Below, in pieces: positions 11,301 through 26,300 of a stretch of DNA of 64,000 nt (the stretch's first letter is position 1; each line of letters opens with the position of its first letter). This DNA comes from Tigriopus japonicus (taxonomy: Eukaryota; Arthropoda; Copepoda; Harpacticoida; Harpacticidae): positions 731,866 to 795,865 of the forward strand of contig JAAGOF010000213.1 in the NCBI GenBank assembly GCA_010645155.1, in the 5' to 3' direction. The notes under the pieces were generated by a model, which saw nothing but the letters and a program-made list of their open reading frames with translations, made no database searches and had not been told where the DNA came from. The position numbers and the translations under genes were made by a program.

Positions 11301-14300
11301 GAATCCAGTAGAAACGAATCAATTACATTCTTTCGCAAATGACACCTTTTTGTGCTGAGGAGGCTACGTACTTCAATTTTCAGCTCAATTGAACGTCGTA
11401 GTCAAAAGACATGCTCTCTCAAAGCTCAGTCCAAATTCTACCGAGAATAGGCCGCATGTTAACGCAGCTAATTCAAAAAGCGAGAGTACATCAAAATCAA
11501 GTCAGATTAACGTTTGTTAAGTATATACTCACCCCAGCTCCTGTGTTTCAAACACAACAGCTGTCGAGAGTATATACTCAAGGCACATTAAAATGAACTT
11601 GAATTTGTGTTCTCTCGCTTTTTGAATTAGCTGCGTTAACATGCGGCCTAATAAATGAGTTGGCCCTTTTTCTAGTTATCGATTGAGTAAGATCAACCAA
11701 AAATCTCAAAAAAATTCGGGATAACGGACGAAGTTTTGATACTGAGTTTTGACTAGTCTTGGTCACCCAGGGTTATAATGGAGAGGACTCAAAAAGGGGG
11801 TCAATGAAGTAAATGATGTTCGTTGGTTGCAAGATTTTTATCGTATTTCAACTTTGAAACTCATCAATACCTAACAATTCACTTGAAAACTCTCGAACAA
11901 GATATCTCATGGGACAGATGTCATAATAAGGAGTTTTATATTTTTTCCATATCTCCAATGGTCTATGGGTCAACTGACGATCATTCTCGTCAACCATCAA
12001 CTAACATTGCTGTGAAACGTGTAGGATTTCTGCTCCACAACAAAAAAAAAAAACAAGAAAAATAATTCATGCCCTTTTGCAACAACCATTGATGGTTCAT
12101 TTATCACTAGATAGCGTTCAACCTGCCCAATCAGCCCCACAAGAGGTAACGCTACTAGGATTTTACACTTGGAAAAATGTCACTTTTACTGCTATTGAGC
12201 GGACAGCCAGAGCGGCCAAACTTGCCTTGTGAAGGTCTCAAAAATTGTCGTTTTGGGTGGGTTGTAAGTGGTTAATTTCTTGATTTTGTTCTAAGACAAC
12301 CAAAAAAACTCCAAAGATGATTGGCAAGTACTCACAAGTTCATTCCATTCAAAATGTTTTAAATAAAGCACTTTTATATTCATATCAAATCCAAGTCATC
12401 CGCACCCTTTAAAACCTTCCTTTAGGTCAAGAAAGAGACCATTGAAAAAGGTAAAAAGTGACCCAAATTTTAAACCCTACTAAAAACCGAAAATTTTTAT
12501 GCCCTAGATATGAATACTCACAAACTAAATTCCGTATGCACCACTGCAAAAGATGGCTTTTGGGCAAAATCAATCATTGTCAAGGTTTACCTTTGCCTGG
12601 TCATTTCAAATGTTCCCGCACTTTTGTCCACTCAACAGTTGACAACCAATGACACACTTGTATGGGTACACTCCCTCTAGTGTTTCATAGATCTCAATGG
12701 CAAAACGTTATTTTCTCTTTTGAAGTTTACGCGACTTTGTGATTGTTTGCGTAGACCAACTAAAAAGACGGTTAGAAAAGATTTGTAGTCTTGTTGCGTA
12801 CCCTTTATATGAAAGAAAAAGTTCGGAAACTTTTTTTTATCAACGTAGGCTTCATTCAGACTTAAGTCTTTTTAATACGCTCTACTTCGCCACTCTTCCT
12901 CATTAATTTATTATGTAAAAACTTTTAAGTCCTACTCAAAAGACGCATTCAAACATAACTTAGAGGACATTTTTTCTCAGCTTCTAAGGGAAACTGTCAA
13001 TTGTCTCGCTTACAATCGAACTGATCCGGTTCCTTCTATTTAAAAATTCATGTAAACGTTTGCAAAATGCACACCATCAAAAGACAAGGCTTTAGTGGTG
13101 CCTAAATGGAAAATCACCGCTTTTTCATTGAATTGTTTCAAAAAGGTGATTTTTTTTCTACAAAATCTGGTTTATCCTTGTAGAAAGTTAATTTTTTGTT
13201 CAAACCGTGGACCCAAATTTAGGGAAAACTGGATTGTCACTATATTAATGCCTTTTTGCAACGTTTTAAGACTGATCATGACACCAAATTATCAGAATTG
13301 CGCCTGAGCGATATATTTTTTGGTCGGCTTGACCTTGCAAATTCTTTGACGATTGTAAAATAAAAGAATCGTTTTTTTTTTTTTTTGGAAAATTGCAGCT
13401 CCTGCCAGAAATGTACTGAAAGTTTGGGGTTAAATAACAGTCCAAATATTGGATAGTAACATGTGTAAACAAAGCAATAACTTCTTCAAAGACTCTCAAG
13501 AAGAGCTTTTTTAGTTTTTTTTGTGTTGGATTTTTATTGGATCCTATTTTTTCTGAGATTGACCTCACTTTTTTTAGGGTAAACGATTTTGTGGCACAAA
13601 ATTAATTCTAGGCTCACACCATGTTGTAAGCGAATGTTACCTGACATGGGTTTAAATAGGTAATGATATTGAAATCCTTTTGAATTCTGTTTTAGCACAA
13701 GCTACACTAAAGACGTTTGACATTTTTATTTCAATTTTGTGAAATTCTATCAAGTTCTAGCGTAAAGGTCTTTGCAAGAAGTGTTGCGTCAAAAAATACA
13801 AAGTTTGCTTGTTTCTGGCGGTGGCTTAGACACTCACAGCAACTCAAGATTTCTTCTTTATCGTAAAATTGGCTAAATGAGTAAGGAGTAGCTTACAAAA
13901 GCTTACAATTTTTTTCTAATCTAATCTGTTTTTCCATTTTAGTTGCAAAATATGGAGCAAAGTCAAGAACATATCTCCATTGGACCATGTGACGAGTCTT
14001 TGCCGGAATACAAATTTTGCACCGAACTCTATGTTGACAATCCGAATCATTTGAATACAGGAAGATATTCTTGCGAAAATGACAAAGAAACTGCCTTTTC
14101 TGCACATCGAGACGTGTATAACGGAACCAAGGAAGTTTACATTTACGTTCAAGGTATGGGTTCACAGAATCAAGAATTAATCTAGATTGCAGGTGATCTG
14201 TCACTAAGCTATCACATGCATCAGCCATACAATTACATAAAACCATTGATTCTGGCGTAAGGCTTGAATGTAAGAATATGATCAATCATTTGCAAAGATG

Positions 14301-17300
14301 GAAAAGCTTCCGGTTTATCTTCACAAATATTCCCTTAAGAGAGGAAACATATTTCTAAAGAACTCACACATAGAATCTCGTCCACCTCCTTACCTATATT
14401 TCATAACATTTTTCGCAATATCCGACTAGTCTCTAATACAGTTCTATATACACCGAAATGTCACTCCCAAATTGTTCGTGATTCAACAAGCTTGCACTGT
14501 GTGTGCAATGGGATTGGACATTGAGCACAACTAGTTACGTGATTCAAAACTGGAATTTAAAATTTCAGGGAGTCAGTGGCGGAATTGCTCTTTTAACTGC
14601 TATGCTCGAACAAGAGCAATGCATAAAGAATCAAATCACCTGGCACCCTTGTTGCTGGATTGCTGAAATGAGCTCAAAACAAATCTCCACTGACCTAACT
14701 GGGGTGCCATTTCTGCCTATATAGAATTGTAGTCTCCAACTATCACCCTACATATCTAATATTGATTCTCTTGTCTAAAGGGGGGTAAAACGGAAGACGA
14801 CTGTTCCAATATTTACAAGAACAGTCACCACAAATTGTGAATAGCTTTTGTTCTTGTCAAAAAAATATGCTGCTCTTTAAAAAAAACCTCAAACGGCATT
14901 TTTCTTTCCAGATTACTCCAACGCACATGCTTTGAGAGCAAAATCAGACTACTTCGTTGTCAAGACCGTCCACGAGCATCAAACACTTGTTTTGCCATGT
15001 CTTCCCTCGCATCCGAATGTTAATGTCACTTTTTTAAAGGTAATCAAAATCAAACTATGTGGTGTTTTTGAAGCGATTGCTTTGATGACTGTACCTCACA
15101 TTTTGGCTAGTTATTAATGACAAGAGCGCGAGCGAGAGTGATTTTAGGGGCATTTTGAGCAAAAATATGTCATATTTAATAAGTGATTTACCGGGTTCGA
15201 CAAAAAACGCCGTTTTATGCAACGTAGTCTAAATAAAATGTCTCCAGTTAAAAAAATTGACTTTCCAAAGTGTATGGGGTGGTGTCAAGTGTATGTTTTA
15301 GAGTCCTTGAAGCAAAACCAGCAAAGAAGAAAGTTTGGAAAATTTGCACAACCTCTGAGCATTGTGGCACAAAAGTTCAATTTTGTTGCGTCTAGTACAG
15401 TACATAACGAGAGGTTCAAAGACAGGCATAACATATTTGTCTGGGAGGAATTTTTGGTTTACATGTGACCTCCCAATCAGTAGTGGCTTAAAACGTCTTC
15501 ATCATATTTTCATCTTTGAGGACAGTCGAATCAAAAGCCAATGGTTTACTATAGATTGAGGTTGGTGGTTTTTATTTTGTTATGAGCGAGCCTATGATGT
15601 GGCTCTCCTCTTCCCTACCTTGTTCCTAACCCAGCTCTTTTGTTCTTTATCACTTTTTTAAAGTGTTTCTTCATATTTTTGGTTAAATAGTCCGATTGAA
15701 AGAAAATTTAACCATCCTGGGCACTAAGAACTCTTTAAAGCTCTTAACTCTTAAAAATTGATTGAGATCAAAAGATGACAAGTACCACTGATAGTCCTTG
15801 TCATCTTTTCATGAGAAATTTTGCAAATTGATAAGAGAGAACGAAATGAAACAGAAAACCATTTCTTATTTTGTTCGACTAATCCGTCTGACTATTCGGA
15901 TTAATCCCCTAGATTGATCGATCAATCCATTAATCCAGGGAAACCCTAGTTTTGACACTAAAGTGTTTAGGATAGTTGAACTTATCCTGTATGTGTTGGA
16001 CATGGAACGATGAAAATTATTTGATGAGATGCAAATTTTCTACCCATTTTGACGCGTTCATTGTAGCTCTTTTGTCAAATGTGCCCTTTCCTCATTGACA
16101 TTTATTAAATATTAGAGGGAATGTAATCGGAAAAACGTGTCGCCTTCGCCAACTGATGAGCAAACAAAAGTGTGGGAACATTTCAAATGTGTGACCAGGC
16201 AAATGAAAACCATGCAACTGATGAATCAAAGGTGGAATTGAGCTGTGTTTTTGGGTCATTTTTTGCTATTGCTAGTGGTCACTGTCTTGAAAGACCAGAA
16301 GACGTGGCAAGGCAGGGAGACTTGAACAAGGTGACCATGCTTTGGACTTGAATACTCTAACTAGGAACTTTTCTGCCAATACATTGAACAAGTGACTGAT
16401 AGGAAGAACACACATTTAAGCCTTTGCGTTACATAGGGTTATCCGATACATACATGGACAAAAACTATTTTTTGGCTTCAAGGACGACTTTCAAAAAGTT
16501 GATCTTGATTCGCATGCTTGGTCACACTAATTTAAGCTCAAAAGTTGAGGTGGTGACATTCTAAACCCGAGTTAGACGTGTTCCGCCCCTCTTGCCAAAT
16601 CAGCCTGATCAAAACTTGAACACAATCTAGTATTTAAATAAATATCCAAGACTTTCCCACGTGTAACTTGATGTTTAAACAAAGGAGGACTACAAAAATT
16701 AAGTATTTTTAACGCTAGATGGCATAACTGTCATTTGTAGTTTCAAAGTTGCTTATATGTATTTGAAAACGTCCAACCCTAGCAAAACTAAGGGAGTGAA
16801 AGTATTAAAGCTTCATCGTTTTCTTTTATGTTTAGCTTGAGTACAATACATGGCATTTTCGTACAACTCTGCAAATCTTCTCGAAATTTTAGCGCTCATC
16901 AGCAGTGGACACCAATGTACTTCAGGAACAAGATTCTCGTTATACCTTTAACCCTCAAATTGGATTCGAAATTCAAGAAGTTAATGCTCTTGATCAAGGA
17001 CAGTACCTTTGCAATTATTTTTTCGGTAATCTATCCGATTCAGCCTATGTCAGCGTTCAAGTCATACGTAAGTAGAATTACTGCAGGATTATCGGCTTAA
17101 TTCTAACATAAACAAAAACGATCCTCAAAAAAGAACTTAAAACTAAGAAGAACTCAAAGTCGTACTAATATTTGTTTGTTTTGTGTGTGTTGATAAGGAG
17201 CAATGGCCATGGTAATCAACCTTGAAAAAACTCCCATTGTCTCTAAACAGATATGAGTAAGTGTTCTTCAGTATTGGACCACATAGTAGTGTCTTAGGGT

Positions 17301-20300
17301 TGACAACTCATTTTGATTGGGACACCTATTTTGCTCGTATTCGGCAGACCAACTGGACTGTTTTCATTGCGCACTGTAATAACAGAGAACACTCATAAAG
17401 TGCGCCATCATTTTTTTTTGGCAATAACTCTTCAATTCCATTAGATGCAGGGATTTCCAAACATCATTGATGAAACATCACTAGGTCCAAGAAAAAAAAA
17501 TGTGCTGTTATAGGGAACTTAGTATGTCCAAAACTGATGTCTGACCGTCACTATCTGCAAATCTACGCATCTCATGGAATCGGTGAGCTGTTTCCAGATC
17601 ACAAGACCTCGACAACACAATTTAAGAGTGTACTCTTTTATTACAGTGCACTAGTTTTCCCTACTTCACGTCTTTGACTGATGACAAAGGAAGCTATCCA
17701 TCCCTACGTAGTTCTGGACTTACACTTCACTTAACGTTCTTGTAGTGCGACTTAGAAGTATATAATGTCGAAGGGATCTAAATATTTCATGACTTTTTTT
17801 GACTTGTCTCAAGATCTAGTTCAATTTTTTTGTCTTTGCTAATATCGTAATTATCGCTTGCATGTCTTCTTACCCGCTAACATCCTCCACTAATGACCTC
17901 TTTTCCGTTGTGAGGTAAATTTGTGTGCGTTTGTGCTCCATGTCAGTGTAATTTGATATGTGGCTATACTTGTTCTAAAACTACGTGTTTGTGAGAGTTT
18001 TGGTGCATGTATGTTTAGAGAGTAGCCAAGAGCTTTGAGGTTCACCTTCATTAACCGTTTTTTTTCATGCCACCCTGCAGCAGCTCTCAAGGAACTAACC
18101 AAGCCTAACGTACCATCTTTGGAATTGGTTCAAGATGAGGTCCTCATCAAACTTCATTCCGAGCGAACCATTCGAGCTGGTTCCAATTTTCAATTGTTTT
18201 GTAACGTCACCAAAGACTTGGGCCCGATCAACCTGTCTTGGAAACATAATGTGAGTGGATTACTTGTTAAAGTTGTATTAGTTGAAGGAATTATACATTC
18301 CCACTTTGTTGTGGAGGAAAGATAATTGTCCCCCTGAAGTTTCACGGTCTTCTTTCGAATAGTACCCTTATCTTTTTTCAATTCCGCACTTGAGAAGTGG
18401 AAAAAAACGGTAAAAGTCCTGTCACTAAAAACTTAAAAATTGATACGTTTGATCCATTTTCATCATTTTGATTTTAAAATTAAAACTAGTTTCCTCTAAT
18501 TGCTCTAACTGAAACCAGATATTGAGCTACATTTTATGTAGTTTCGACTTGGCTTTACAAATGGGTACATAATAAACGCTCATTATTTGGATTGGTGAGG
18601 TTGATTTTAAATTTTTGTTTTGCATTAAAATTGTGAAAGGAGTTTGACAACGATCCTTTTTTTTTCATTTTTTTAGGGTGAGAAGCTGTTTCCAAAGGAG
18701 AGTGCAAAAAACGGGAAAGGTTCTAAGGGTGAACAATACACATATTCCATAATTGATGTCTGGAACGCAACTGAATTGGACCAAGGGAACTATTCTTGTC
18801 ATGCCACGAATAATGTGGGACAGACAACTGCTGCATCAGTTTGGCTGCACATACTCAGTAAGTTTGAAAAATGAACTTTAATTATCAATAGACATTTCTC
18901 CACATCTTTTGGTCTTACATTCCAGACGATATAGAGTGCCAAATTGGACACGTGACTACGCCAGTTCATCATACTTCCAATGACAAGTGTGTTCCAATCG
19001 ACATTCGTGCGGGTGATGTAGCTTCTCTGGTTGTCAAAGTTGACTATATTCCGGGAAAACCACATGAAATCAAGTGGTAAAATAACCGAGTTGATGATCC
19101 AAGGACATTTACAAATTGGCTTTTTGATTTCCTTAGGAAAACTCAGCAAGAAACTCACTCTAGTGAGGAGTTCCTCAAACCAAGTGGTGGACGAACCAAG
19201 TACTCGTTTCATCATCCAACCCCTGGAAGTCACTCAGCTTTGCTTAAAATTTACAATGTTTCCATCTCTGATCACGGTCTTTACTCGTTCTTTTGTCCCA
19301 ATGACGTTGAAGACCAGATTCAATTTTGCTTGAACGTAAAAGATGTTCCTAGAGCGACACTCAAGGCCAATGACCACTCAACGTTCCAAGCAACACCCAC
19401 GCTTTATTCCATGGGAAGGACATACGAGTTCCATTGTTCCATGACAGGAAACCCGAGAGTGGAACAGGTTCGATGGAGGATGTGTTGGGGCCATCAGAGT
19501 GATTGTGAGGAAACCATTTTCAATAGTGGTTTCAATGATAGTAAAGTGAGTAGAAACGTGCAATCGGTTGACTAAAGAGAGATTTATAAGAAGCATTTTC
19601 GTTTTTGGTGTCAGACCAAACATCAAACCAAAGATTTCAAAAGTATTTGATTGAAAGTTTTTTGTGTAAGTTTTTAAAAGTAAAAATATTTCGTGGTAGT
19701 GGATCTCAACACTAGAAACGATGAAAAAATCCGTTAACAGCCACTTTCTTACAAAAAACGTTCAACCAGAATATATTTTTGATCAAGTTGTCTATTTAAG
19801 AGTTTATAACTAACTAATCTCAATTCATGGGTGCTTGAATCTGAACTATGTACTTTATTGCTGATTTAAGAAGATCAGATTTATTTTAGAGTATACCAAA
19901 ATCAAGCCAGATTAACGTTTGGCTTGATTTGGCCGCTTACTGGCCGTCTGGCCGACGTTCATCGGGTACATACTCGCCCTAGAGGGCTAACAGAGAAATG
20001 ACACTTCAAAAATATTCGTGACCAGGCTTGCACTGTGTGTGTGTGATGGAATTTGACGTTGAACACGCTAAGTTACGTGATTCACAACTCTGCGTTTTTA
20101 GGGAGTCAGTGGCAAAATTGCTCATTCAACTGCTTTGGTCAAACAAGAGCAATGTATGATGAATCAAGTCACTTGACACCCTTGCTACCGGATCAATGAA
20201 GTGTGTTCAAAGCAAATCTCCACTGACTGTACTGGAGTGACATTTTTCTCTTAGCCCTCTAACTCACCCGAGCTGCTGCGTTTCAAGCCCACCAGCTATT

Positions 20301-23300
20301 AATAGTAGTGTATATGCTCAAGGCTCGTTAATCTGACTTTGGTATTCTCGAGCTAAGTAAAAGTGGCGTATTTCTCACACTTGACAGCAACCAAGTTATC
20401 GTGGCAAAGATCGGATAGGTTTCTTGGGATGGATTTATTTTTGTAAATCAATATTTGCACATAATTCCTGAGAAAATTTGAAATTTTCTTTTTGTGATTC
20501 TAAAACAGGTTATTCAAATTGCGGAGCAGATTGAATTGTTCTTGAATGCATCCAACAAACGATAAGCAATCTAATTACATATGTCCATGCGAACGAGAAT
20601 AACGCCAAGGCCAAAAAGAGTGCAATAGGGCTCGATATTGCGTTCTTGCTCTATCTAATTCTCCTATAATGTGGGAGTGTCGTTGGTGCTGTTTTGCAAT
20701 GTTTTGGCCTCAAACAACGTCTCCTTGATCTTCTCTTCCACGATCTTTGCTATGGAGTCCTCATTCTCGTCAATCACGTTGGACACATTGCTCAACTTGG
20801 GCTTAATCGTTGCATCATCCAAATCTCCGTCCATTTTCACTTTCAGCACTTTTTCTAAGCCCTCTTTTTCTCCTTTGAGCATTGATGTGTTCGATCGGAG
20901 ATCTTGCATCTCTTCTTTCAACTTGAAAATTTCAGCGCGATGGTCATTGGTTGCTATGCTTTCATTGGCAAGTTGCTCTTTCAACTTCCTATTTTCAGTC
21001 CGTAGAAGATAGTTGGTTCTATTTAAAGACAATGTTTCGTTTTTTACTTCCAACAACTGATCCATGGTGCTCTTGCGTTGAAATTGAGAGAAGTTGAGAT
21101 TGCGCCTTAATTGATCTGCGTGATCCCAATGCGCTCTATTAAATGAGAGATTTACATAAGGAGAAAAAAAATTTTGAATATTTTTTTCCGTCAATTGTTC
21201 ACCTGAAGGCCAAATTCAATGTTTTCAAGGTTTTACTAGCTTTTCCAAGGATGAGCTTGCAATCTTCTTGGGAAATTTGGAGTTGCTCCACTTTCTTGGC
21301 GAAAATATGATTGCTCTCTAGTCTGGATTGCGCCAATTCATTGGCTTTATTCAAGTTTGTTTGGATATGGGCCAACTTTTGGTCAAAGCCTTCCCGCAAC
21401 TTTGTTACTGAAATTTGATAAGCAATAATATTATTTCAATTTGCCGGATAATGCAGGATGCACAATCAAAATCGACCTCCTGTTTTAGAAAACAGGGTGA
21501 CGACCAAGAGTTCACACTCATTTTCAATCACCGGTATATTTTTAACTCTTAGTTATTGCTGGCCTCCTCTGATTTTATAACTCATTTCTACAAAATTGTG
21601 CCGTTACAGTGTTTCCGAAACAAAAACATTACTTTCCAGAAGTAGAGAAATCAAGCCATTAAATAGTTACTTTTAACCAAATAATGGTTTATGACTCTGT
21701 TTTGTTGCTTTGTCAATAAAGGGCTCTTTAAAAAAGATTATAAGGGTAAGTTGTTTGGAAAGTTGCCATGAAAAAAAAAATGTTACTGATTCATCATTTG
21801 AGAAATTCCATTCCCAAAACGACTTGAATATTACTTGGTTTTGTTTGTGCAATGAATTTCAAAGAGCCGTTTTACTATGAGATGGGTTTTCATTGTTTGC
21901 GTGTTACGCTTTGAAATATATTTGCTTCCTGCATGCTCAACAAAAACTTATAAATGTAATACGGTGTAAACAATTTCAGAGTGCCTATTTTTATGGGACA
22001 CCTTGTAAACTACACAGTATTACCTAATATGATTGAGAACAGGATCACGGGAAGAATGCCAAAGAGGCCCACAGTAAACCCATTGGCGCAATTGGGCAAG
22101 TGCCAAGGACACTTTTTGTCTCTCTTTGCTGTTAATTCGGCAAGGTTCATGTCGAATGTGATCACTTTGCAAGAAACGAAAAGTACTCAAATCGAAGACT
22201 GATCAGATAGAAAGAGCCAATTCGAATTTGATGCGGAACCAATTAAGCAGAATTACGACTCCTTGAAACATTCACGGCTGGAATTCAGAGTCGAAGGTTA
22301 ACGCGTCTTGCTTTCAGATATGTCCAAAATTTGGCCCTTTCCGAAACTGCACTTTACTATTATTTGTGTTTCAGTTCAGGAATGTTTCTAATGGTCGGGA
22401 ATTCGATGTAGAATCTTTTAGATCGTATCTTGTCAACGCTTCCTCGGCCAAGATTGAATGTCAAGGGTGTTCCAAAGATTCATGTGGCAATACATCGGAG
22501 CTCTTGATTCAACCTATTGGTAATCACAAGGCAATCTCTCAACTATTTTTTTGCATTTTATCTGATGATTTTATTCTTTTAGACTATTATCCCCCTAAAA
22601 CTGGAATATTTGGAGTATGTTTGTCATCTTCGGAAAAGGGTCATTGTGATGTAATTGAGGAACTTGCCGACAATGCCAAAATCGAGCGGTACAAAACTCA
22701 ATCCCTTCACATTGTTTACGGACTCTGGATTGAAAATCGAGTGAAGGAATTCAACTTGAATATGGATGTTTTTCCTGACGTCGATACTTGTAAGATTTCT
22801 TGCCATTCTATTTTCCATTGAGAGGTTTATTGTGTACTTTGAATTTTCATTTCCAGATGAAACTAACACAACATTCTCTCAACAATCTCATGTAATATTT
22901 GGCGCATTGGATTTCGAGCATTCGGGAAAAGTCTCGTGTCAGGGAAAGAATCTCGTGGTTCACGTTAAAAGTAAATTTCGCGAGCTGGACTTACTTAATT
23001 GGTATTAAATGATCTTACCCTTTTTGCAGATATTTCGATCCCAACTCCAATTAATGGCTCCTTCAATATGGATGACGAGGATGTGGTGGCAACATTGAAC
23101 AAAAACCAACCAGCCAGCCTCCAATGTGCAACGACTGGAATACCTGAACCCAAAACAACTTGGTTCAAGGTGGGTTTGCACTAACCAGTAATGCATTAGT
23201 AATGTTATTTTTTTTGCTTGTTTTTTTGCAAAAAATGCTCAAAATGTGATCAATTTGCTTTCCAAGTCATTGTGATTTCAAGTTTTGCACACAGTTTTAT

Positions 23301-26300
23301 TATCAAGATCCAAAAAATCCAGTTTTCTCCAGGAAAAGCCAACAGATGGTTTACGTTGCTTCAATTGGATATTTGTCGAAATGGCAAAAATGGCAAAAAC
23401 TCTTTTTTCTTATCTCGTTTTTAGATTAAACATTTTCAGCGTTTTCAATCTCAGTTTTTATTTCCTGGATAAATGCTTCAAGCTCAACTATGGCGAATCC
23501 ATGATAAAAACCAAGCAAATAAGAAAATTACAATTTTATCATAAAATGGCGTCCAAAAATATTTTTCACCCAAAAACAACTTTTTTTCATTTCTTTGTCA
23601 TACCTTGTTTGTTTCATGACAATTTTTGTTCCAGGATGAAAAACCTTTGAACGTCACAAAGATGGCGGAATCGGGCAAAATTGCATTGACTCACAAAGGA
23701 GCTGTTTTAAACTTCCACGAACTCCAACCAGTTGATGCCGGTGTTTACATTTGCCAAGTGGAAAATCTCGCCGGAACATTGCGTTTCGAAAGGAGTATTC
23801 GGATTGGTTTGTGGCATGAGAGTGCCATGGTTCAGACACTTTTAAGCATCATACTCCTGTTCCTCTCAGTGGTCATTATTTTGGTCATGTTGACAGCTTT
23901 TCTGTATCAAAGGAACAAGGTAGATCAAGCAATGGAAACTGAAGTAATTACGTTCCTCCTAACTGTATGGTTGATTTGGATTTCATAGTTGAAAGAAGAG
24001 TGTCTTACTGAGGCTGAAGTGGCGCAATTTAGGTTTGGTGATCCTAAAAGTTTTGATCCCGAGCTTCCAATCGAAGAACAAACGGATCTTTTGCCCTACG
24101 ACGATGACATCGAGTTTCCCAAAGATCGATTGAAGCTTGGACAACAAATCGGGTCTGGTGCCTTTGGCAGAGTGGTATGAAGTTTATTTAAATTCTCATA
24201 AATAGAAGTGTTCTTTAATTTTTCTTTTTATTGTAGGTGCAAGCTGTGGCTTTTGGGATTGATGACCTCGAAGCCGTTTCAACTGTGGCTGTAAAAATGG
24301 TCAAACCTCCGGTGACCAAACCTCATTTAGTCGCATTGATGTCAGAGATCAAAATCATGTTGCACATTGGAAAGCATTTAAATGTGGTCAACATTTTAGG
24401 AGCGGTCACAAAGGACCTAATGAAACGTGAGTGGTCTTCTTTAAGAATAACTTATTGAAGCACTTTGAAACGTTGATAAGTTCATCTTTAGGTGAATTAT
24501 TGGTCATTGTCGAATATTGTTGCCATGGAAGTCTTCAACAATTCCTTCAGAAGCATCGGAAAACTTTTGTGAATCAAGTAAACCCTCTAACAGGAACGTT
24601 TGATCCTAACAAAGTCCACAGAATTCCTAGATTTCGAAAACGGACTTTGGACTCCAAGCGGTGAGTTCGCTTTGAATTTTTGAACTAGATATCTAATTTA
24701 ACATTTAAAAAATTTAATTACAATTTTTTTAGATATATTAAGTGTGAAAATATCAAAAGCATATAAAAAAATCAAGAAAATAATGGTCTCAGAAATATTG
24801 AGCTCGGTCTCGATTCATCCTTTCAAATCTCTAAGCGAAAAATTTTAACGACACTAAAAATTGCAAGCGTTGAATAATTTTCTGGACCCATAAATTCCTT
24901 TTAACCTTAAGAAATGATTTTTGAGGTCTCCAAGACATTGCAATCAAAATAGGTTTTAAGATTATTAATAGATGACGCAGTTTTTTTCGTGTTTTACAGC
25001 AGATTGGATTGTCTTATCTCAATAAAAATGCCATTTTGCAGAAAATTTTGTATTTTGGGTAAAACCTCTTGAGCTTTGGGCATTCATTTATAATTATTCA
25101 ATTTTGCCTGAAATATGTTTTCTGACTCAAATATTCGAGAAAATATTTAATTTTTTCCTTGAAACAGCCAAAATATTTAAAAAATGCGGAAAAACAGAGA
25201 AATATTTTTAAAATGTTTTAAATTTAAGAAAATATTTCCGGGCCCTAATTATTATCTTTCAGCACCAATATTAGTCTTTTATCGAGAGTTACACCTGTGT
25301 CAAGATGCCTAAATTAACCACTTGTTAGGTTCGTCAAAGGTAATTTTATTTCTACAAAGCAAGAGTTATGCTTTTCTAGACTTTTCTTGCAAGCAACATT
25401 GACTACACAGTTCTTGAATTTGTCCAATTTGAGTTGTTTTAGGGCCCAACTGGTTCTTCCATCACAACAAGAAATAACGAAAATAGAACCAAGTACGCTT
25501 CGTATAGCTTAATAGACCTTTTTAATCAAAAGCACATTTCCATAGAGGAGGCAAAATCCTAACATACTTTTCTTCAGGTCCAGCGATGTTAACTATGCCA
25601 CTCTGGAAATTCACAATAAAAGCAAGGCTTTGGACGATGAAGATGACACGATATCTCCTCTTCCAAATCGTCAGAAAAAAGTGTCGAACGTGTCTCGACA
25701 TTCATTTGACGACACTTCCTTTATGTCCGATTCGCCCAATATCAAAGGTAACGATTGAAATTGAAACACTTTGTCCAATTCAAAAGTCTTTCACAAGCTC
25801 CAAACATAACCGATGCTACAACTCCAACCAATAAAATATTAAAAGGAATAATCAGGTGGTGGAATGCAATGGGAACACTTTCCATCTCTATGCGATCTTT
25901 GAAATTGATCCTTCTGTCCATACTCGTTTTCATATCAAAAGCCATGATTCCACTCTCTCTGACGGCCATTGATAAATACTTAAATACTTCGGTAAATTCA
26001 GAATCTTTGGGCAAAACGTAAGCCATAGAAAGAGTGAAAAACTCTCTAAAATCAGGTTGGTGAAACTGAGGTTCGTCAAAAAGCAGTTTTTGCACAAATG
26101 CAGCAATCTTGGTGGTTTTGCTCAATACCTCATGAGCTTCGAAGTAATCATGAAAGTAAAGGATGTCCTCATGCAAGGCAACAAGTGCAGGATTTGTGGA
26201 GGTTGACAACTGTTTGGCAGATGCGACATCTTTCCATACTGCTAATCGATACTTAAGCTTCAGAACGTCTTCAAATGTTTCTACGTGATATATATCGGGC

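Larger units (their letters stand above)
8641..13942 (+). other. Pvr intron 1 (5.3 kb), repeat-rich
   Basis: This intron separates the signal-peptide and half-Ig exon from the exon completing the first Ig domain. It holds an inverted-repeat element at 10683-11134, a palindromic repeat at 11448-11651 and a diverged dispersed repeat at about 12100-12710. The remaining kilobases show no recognisable gene on either strand. Confidence 0.7.
19546..22374 (+). other. Pvr intron 8 hosting a nested antisense gene
   Basis: This intron links the exon ending in FNSGFNDSK to the one beginning FRNVSNGRE, both phase 0. It contains a repeat complex at 19890-20350 and, on the opposite strand, a complete three-exon gene (22150-20664). 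Confidence 0.8.

Noticed and set aside
16828..16892. Use of the acceptor at the pyrimidine tract before 'cttgagtac' for Pvr exon 4
   Set aside because: In the required phase it meets a TAG after 18 codons. The later AG at 16891-16892 gives an open, in-phase Ig exon.
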